A stretch of DNA of 16,077 nt from UBA7702 sp051866595 (GTDB lineage Bacteria; Bacillota; Dehalobacteriia; UBA7702): NCBI GenBank assembly GCA_051866595.1, contig JBJDXI010000040.1, positions 1-16,077 on the forward strand. The letters run 5' to 3'. Both the position numbers and the translations under genes were made by a program. Below are positions 12,962 through 16,077 of the stretch, one piece after another. Numbering within the stretch: position 1 is the stretch's first letter; each line of letters begins with the position of its first letter. The notes beneath the pieces were generated by a model. The model saw only the letters and a program-made list of their open reading frames with translations. It was not told the DNA's origin and did no database searches.

Positions 12962-13471
12962 ATGAAACGCGCGGAAGATCTGACAAAGGAAGAGCTTTTG
13001 AAACTTATGAAACTCCAGGCGAAAAACTGGCTGGCCCTGGACGGCCTCTGGTTTCAGTCCGTAGAACGGAAGTTCGGTATGGAGGAGGCCATTTTCCATG
13101 ACGGAGAAGCCTGGAAACGCTATACCGTCATTGAGGCGAAGCGGATCAAGGATTTCCTCGGTCTCGGGGAACGTCCCGGTCTTGACGGTCTGGAACAGGC
13201 TTTCGCCATGCGGATTTACGCTTCCATTAATCCTTATGAAATTCTGAGGGAAGAAAAGAAACTGATTTTAAAGGTGAAAGAATGTCGTGTGCAGACCGCC
13301 CGCGCCCGGAAACAGATGGAACCTTTTCCCTGCAAGCCTGTGGGCTTTATCGAATATGAAGGTTTCTGCAAAACCATTGACGACCGTTTTTCCTGCCGCT
13401 GTCTTTGTTGTCCGCCGGACGCGCCGGAAGAAGGCGCGGCCTGCGTCTGGGAATTTACGTTGGCGGAATGA
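12962..13471 (+). CDS. DUF6125-type protein (related to ATC hydrolase-like family)
   Basis: A 169-residue soluble protein. The N-terminal part is helical with LWFQSVERKFGMEEA at residues 30-44 and KRYTVIEAKRIKDFLGLG near 57-74, a pattern I associate with DUF6125 and L-2-amino-thiazoline-4-carboxylate hydrolase-like proteins. The C-terminal third is rich in cysteine: GFCKTIDDRFSCRCLCCPP and GAACVWEF, which could be a metal site. No enzymatic role is established and I do not assign one. ATG 12962 follows AAGGAGAG at about 12948-12955. It is a single-gene unit with its own promoter, divergent from the deacetylase and closed by a terminator shared with the convergent zinc-ribbon gene. Existence of the gene is well supported; the family name is less sure. 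Confidence 0.7.
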   Translation: MKRAEDLTKEELLKLMKLQAKNWLALDGLWFQSVERKFGMEEAIFHDGEAWKRYTVIEAKRIKDFLGLGERPGLDGLEQAFAMRIYASINPYEILREEKKLILKVKECRVQTARARKQMEPFPCKPVGFIEYEGFCKTIDDRFSCRCLCCPPDAPEEGAACVWEFTLAE

Positions 13472-13489
13472 CGCGGTGAAATCTCAAAA

Positions 13490-13514
13490 CCGCCGGTGGT
13501 GGTGTTTCCGGCGG
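13490..13514. repeat. Short GC-rich inverted repeat
   Basis: CCGCCGG (13490-13496) and CCGGCGG (13508-13514) are exact complements around an 11-nt loop, 18 nt after the DUF6125-type stop. No T run follows, so it is not a classic terminator. It may protect the 3' end of the message. Confidence 0.4.
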
Positions 13515-13563
13515 AACCGGGAACCTGTTCAACGGTGCTTTGCTTTTCAGCATATACAAAAAT

Positions 13564-13599
13564 ACCGTCCGGAAAAGATCTTCCGGACGGTTCTTTTTT
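13564..13599. terminator. Bidirectional intrinsic terminator
   Basis: ACCGTCCGGAA (13564-13574) pairs exactly with TTCCGGACGGT (13581-13591), loop AAGATC. On the plus strand TCTTTTTT follows. On the minus strand ATTTTTG follows. It serves the convergent DUF6125-type gene and the zinc-ribbon gene, whose stop codon (13600-13598) overlaps the plus-strand T run. Confidence 0.9.
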
Positions 13600-13873
13600 A
13601 TTCGCTTTTCATGACGATCTCGCCGTTTTCCATGTGGAAGGAAAAGGCGTTTTCCTCTTCTTCGGCCTTTTTTTCGGTCTCCGGCGCTTTGGCAATGCCG
13701 TCGGCGTCGCGGTACCAGCGCATTTTCTGGCCGCAGCTGCGGCAGGAGGCAATGAACCAGAATCCCTTCTCGTCACAGCCGTATTTTTCGATTTCGCCCA
13801 GCTGAGAGAAACAGCGGGAACAGAGAATGGTCTGATCTTCAATAAACGGCGCGTAGATCGGTTTAGAAGGCAT
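13598..13873 (-). CDS. Small zinc-ribbon protein downstream of iorB
   Basis: A 91-residue protein with two cysteine pairs, LCSRCFSQ near residue 18 and SCRSCGQK near residue 44, which together form a likely zinc ribbon. A Glu-rich tail follows (EKKAEEEE) and then a short hydrophobic and charged end. I do not recognise a named family. The start ATG at 13873 overlaps the iorB stop: GATGCCTTCTAA contains both, with 11 nt shared. AGAGG stands 6 nt upstream inside iorB. This arrangement predicts translational coupling to the iorAB operon. Codon use looks like its neighbours. A role in redox or assembly of the oxidoreductase is only suggested by the overlap. The alternative frame on the same strand (13609-13842) lacks the cysteine pattern. 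Confidence 0.75.
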   Translation of the reverse strand: MPSKPIYAPFIEDQTILCSRCFSQLGEIEKYGCDEKGFWFIASCRSCGQKMRWYRDADGIAKAPETEKKAEEEENAFSFHMENGEIVMKSE

Positions 13874-14438
13874 CGTATCCTCTCATAAATCCTTTCTTGT
13901 TGACTTCAAGGAATTTCGGCGGTACGTTTTCCTCAATGACGGCGAGACATTCTTCCGGGTCGAAGTCGGCTTTTTTGGCCCAGGCCCCCAGCATCACCAT
14001 GTTGAGGCATTTGGGATTGCCGGCGGCGACGGCTTGAACGTAAGCGTCGAAAATGCAGGCGTCGGCACCACATTCTTTCAGGAAGGCTTCCAGATCCTTG
14101 GGATATTCAGCTTTGCCCATCACCACAGGCATGGGGTTGATTTCCCGGTCATTGGTGATGATGGTGCCGCCTTCTTTGAGATAAGGCAGGGCCCGAACGG
14201 CTTCCAGCTTTTCAAAGGCCAGAATGTAATCGGCAGTGCCCGGAGCGATAATGGGGGACGCGACCTTTTCTCCGTAACGTACCTGGGTGACGACGCTGCC
14301 GCCCCGCTGGGACATGCCGTGGATTTCGGAAACTTTGATGTCGTAGCCTTTCTTGATGAGGAGCCGCGAAAGGACTTTGGCGGTGAGCACGGTCCCCTGG
14401 CCGCCCACGCCGGCAATTAAAATGTTCTGTACACTCAT
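13863..14438 (-). CDS. iorB: Indolepyruvate:ferredoxin oxidoreductase, beta subunit
   Basis: IorB is the gamma-type (POR_C-like) subunit that with IorA oxidatively decarboxylates aryl pyruvates from aromatic amino acid breakdown to aryl-acetyl-CoA, reducing ferredoxin. The 191 residues are the usual length. The start carries NILIAGVGGQGTVLTAKVLS, followed by SEIHGMSQRGGSVVTQVRYG and LAFEKLEAVRALPYL, all classical for this subunit. ATG 14438 begins 1 nt after the iorA TAA, and AAGGAAGGTG upstream gives a ribosome site within the iorA end. The longer frame to 14552 only reads iorA out of frame. The tail GFMRGYDAF overlaps the next small gene. The enzyme is oxygen sensitive, which fits an anaerobic host. 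Confidence 0.95.
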   Translation of the reverse strand: MSVQNILIAGVGGQGTVLTAKVLSRLLIKKGYDIKVSEIHGMSQRGGSVVTQVRYGEKVASPIIAPGTADYILAFEKLEAVRALPYLKEGGTIITNDREINPMPVVMGKAEYPKDLEAFLKECGADACIFDAYVQAVAAGNPKCLNMVMLGAWAKKADFDPEECLAVIEENVPPKFLEVNKKGFMRGYDAF

Positions 14439-14439
14439 T

Positions 14440-16077
14440 TTATTCACCTTCCTTTCGGATGACGCCGTCATTGCCGCAGACGTTTTTGCATAAACCGCAG
14501 CCCACGCATTGCTCGCCGTGGATGATGGGAATGCCGCTGTTGGTCTTTTCAATGGCGGGACAGCCGATCTTCGTGCATTTGCCGCATTTCAGACAGCGGT
14601 CTGCGTGGATGTAGTAACATTCCTTTTCCCCTTTGAGCAGCAGTTCGCAGGGGCGGCGGGCGATGATCACCGCCGGTTCGTCGGCGGCCAGATCTTCTTT
14701 CAGCACTTCGGAGAAGTGTTTCACATCGAAGGGATCGACGACGGTGACCCGCTCAATACCGATGCCCTTGACCAAGGTTTCCAGATCCACTTTGTTGGTG
14801 GGCTCGCCCTTGACGGTGTAACCGGTGAGGGGGTTCTGCTGATGCCCCGTCATGGCGGTGATATGGTTATCGAGAATAATCGTGGTGGAACAGCCTTTAT
14901 TGTAAAATACATCGACAAGACCGGTGATGCCCGAGTGCATAAAGGTGGAATCCCCGATGACGGCGACGCTCTTTTGGGCAAATTCCTTGCCTCTTACTTT
15001 TTCCATGCCGTGGGCCATACCGATGCCGGCGCCCATGCAGATGGTGGTGTCGATGGCGGCCAGCGGCGCCTGGGCGCCCAGGGTGTAGCAGCCGATGTCA
15101 CCCAGAACGTTGACTCTGGCTTTTTTCAGCACATGGAAGGTGCCGCGGTGGGGACAGCCGGCACAGAGCACCGGAGGACGGACGACGAGTTCTTTATCGT
15201 ATTTGTAAGGGATTTTCTTTGTTTCGCCGCAGATTTTTTCCCGGATGGTTTCCGGGAAGATTTCGCCGCAGTAGGAGAAGACGTCTTTGCCCTTGACGGC
15301 GATGCCCATGGCCCGGATCTGTTCTTCCATGACGTTGTCCAGTTCTTCAATGACGTAGACTTCATTGACGCTGTCGGCAAAGTCGCGGATCATCTTTTCC
15401 GGCAGGGGATTGGAAAGGCCAATCTTCAGTACCGATGCTTCGGGCAGGGCTTCTTTGACGTATTGATAGACGATACCGGCGCAGATGACACCGATTTCCG
15501 TTTTGTTCATTTCGGTGCGGTTCAGCGGTGATTCATCACTCATGGCGGCGAGTTTTTTGAGCCGTTCCTCAGCGATGATATGACGGGGACGGGCGTTGGC
15601 CGGTACCATCACATATTTCTGGGGATTCTTTTCATAAGGGGGGATCTCCCGCTCGGTCCGGGTGCCTTTTTCCAGCAGGGACTGGGAGTGGGCCACCCGT
15701 GTGGTGAGGCGCAGCATTACCGGGGTATCAAAGGCTTCGCTGATCTCGAAGGCGGCTTTGATGAAGTCGCGACATTCCTCGGAATCCGAAGGCTCCAGTA
15801 CCGGGATTTTGGCGAATCGTCCGATTCTGCGGTTATCCTGTTCGTTCTGGGAACTGTGCATACCGGGATCATCGGCGGTGATCAGCACGAGGCCGCCTTT
15901 GATGCCGGAAAAGGCCACGGTCATCAAGGGATCCATGGCGACGTTGACGCCGACATGTTTCATGCAGGCCATGGCCCGGCCGCCGGTGACGGCGGCACCG
16001 ATGGCGACTTCCATGGCGACTTTTTCGTTGGGCGCCCATTCGGCATACATTTCATCATATTTCGCGGCGTTTTCGGT
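14440..16077 (-). CDS. iorA: Indolepyruvate:ferredoxin oxidoreductase, alpha subunit, 5' end cut by window
   Basis: IorA carries thiamine diphosphate and two iron-sulfur clusters and performs the decarboxylation of aryl pyruvates. The visible 545 residues begin inside the N-terminal pyrimidine-binding domain (AKYDEMYAEWAPNEKVAMEV). They pass through the central transketolase-like domain (EELDNVMEEQIRAMG). The TPP-binding domain has CAGCPHRGTFH, GDIGCYTLGAQAPL and GDSTFMHSGITGL, plus DNHITAMTGHQ. Two ferredoxin-type motifs close the protein: CLKCGKCTKIGCP and CVGCGLCKNVCG. The second ends in Gly instead of the usual Pro after the last Cys. The frame is open to the right edge, so the ATG at 16050 is internal and about 40-50 residues are missing. 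iorB follows after 1 nt. Confidence 0.96.
   Translation of the reverse strand, partial: TENAAKYDEMYAEWAPNEKVAMEVAIGAAVTGGRAMACMKHVGVNVAMDPLMTVAFSGIKGGLVLITADDPGMHSSQNEQDNRRIGRFAKIPVLEPSDSEECRDFIKAAFEISEAFDTPVMLRLTTRVAHSQSLLEKGTRTEREIPPYEKNPQKYVMVPANARPRHIIAEERLKKLAAMSDESPLNRTEMNKTEIGVICAGIVYQYVKEALPEASVLKIGLSNPLPEKMIRDFADSVNEVYVIEELDNVMEEQIRAMGIAVKGKDVFSYCGEIFPETIREKICGETKKIPYKYDKELVVRPPVLCAGCPHRGTFHVLKKARVNVLGDIGCYTLGAQAPLAAIDTTICMGAGIGMAHGMEKVRGKEFAQKSVAVIGDSTFMHSGITGLVDVFYNKGCSTTIILDNHITAMTGHQQNPLTGYTVKGEPTNKVDLETLVKGIGIERVTVVDPFDVKHFSEVLKEDLAADEPAVIIARRPCELLLKGEKECYYIHADRCLKCGKCTKIGCPAIEKTNSGIPIIHGEQCVGCGLCKNVCGNDGVIRKEGE

Noticed and set aside
14509..15531. 340-codon open frame on the plus strand
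   Set aside because: It is antisense to iorA, which is certain from motifs. The translation is Asp/Phe/Gly-rich shadow sequence.
1..16077. CRISPR array, insertion sequence, prophage, tRNA or rRNA
   Set aside because: No repeated spacer-like pattern, no transposase or phage motif and no tRNA or rRNA signature was seen on either strand.

Overview
The window looks like a chromosomal housekeeping segment of an anaerobic, endospore-forming (or recently spore-forming) Bacillota. The evidence is a spoIIGA-sigE pair, strong AGGAGG-type ribosome sites, occasional TTG starts, a CdaA-GlmM c-di-AMP module and an oxygen-sensitive type of indolepyruvate:ferredoxin oxidoreductase. A Clostridia or Negativicutes relative is plausible, but I cannot fix the taxon. 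I see no tRNA, rRNA, CRISPR, insertion sequence, phage gene or clear sign of horizontal transfer.

Left part, plus strand (1-6050). The window opens inside spoIIGA, the membrane protease that activates pro-sigma-E. sigE follows 12 nt later and ends in an intrinsic terminator, with no sigG behind it. A new transcription unit with an extended -10 promoter then runs cdaA (diadenylate cyclase), a 36-codon remnant or minimal form of cdaR, glmM and glmS. These link c-di-AMP signalling to amino-sugar precursor synthesis for the cell wall. glmS ends in a strong terminator.

Middle, plus strand (6050-8760). A DUF1638 protein, a membrane-anchored endonuclease/exonuclease/phosphatase-fold protein and a cysteine synthase are packed with short gaps. 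The cysteine synthase gene converges on, and overlaps by 31 bp, a long-type phosphohexomutase on the minus strand.

Right part, mainly minus strand (8729-16077). Reading leftward from the right edge there is iorA (cut by the edge), iorB and a zinc-ribbon gene that overlaps the end of iorB. A bidirectional terminator separates these from a DUF6125-type gene on the plus strand. Divergent to that are a secreted or membrane-anchored polysaccharide deacetylase, a stand-alone pyruvate-kinase C-terminal-like protein, an FmdE-family protein and the phosphohexomutase.

The strongest non-coding signals are two. One is the roughly 270-nt leader of the FmdE gene, with stacked hairpins, a terminator and an 11-nt competing complement, which resembles a riboswitch or attenuator. 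The other is a hairpin between the FmdE gene and the mutase gene that ends in a U run and also buries the mutase ribosome site.
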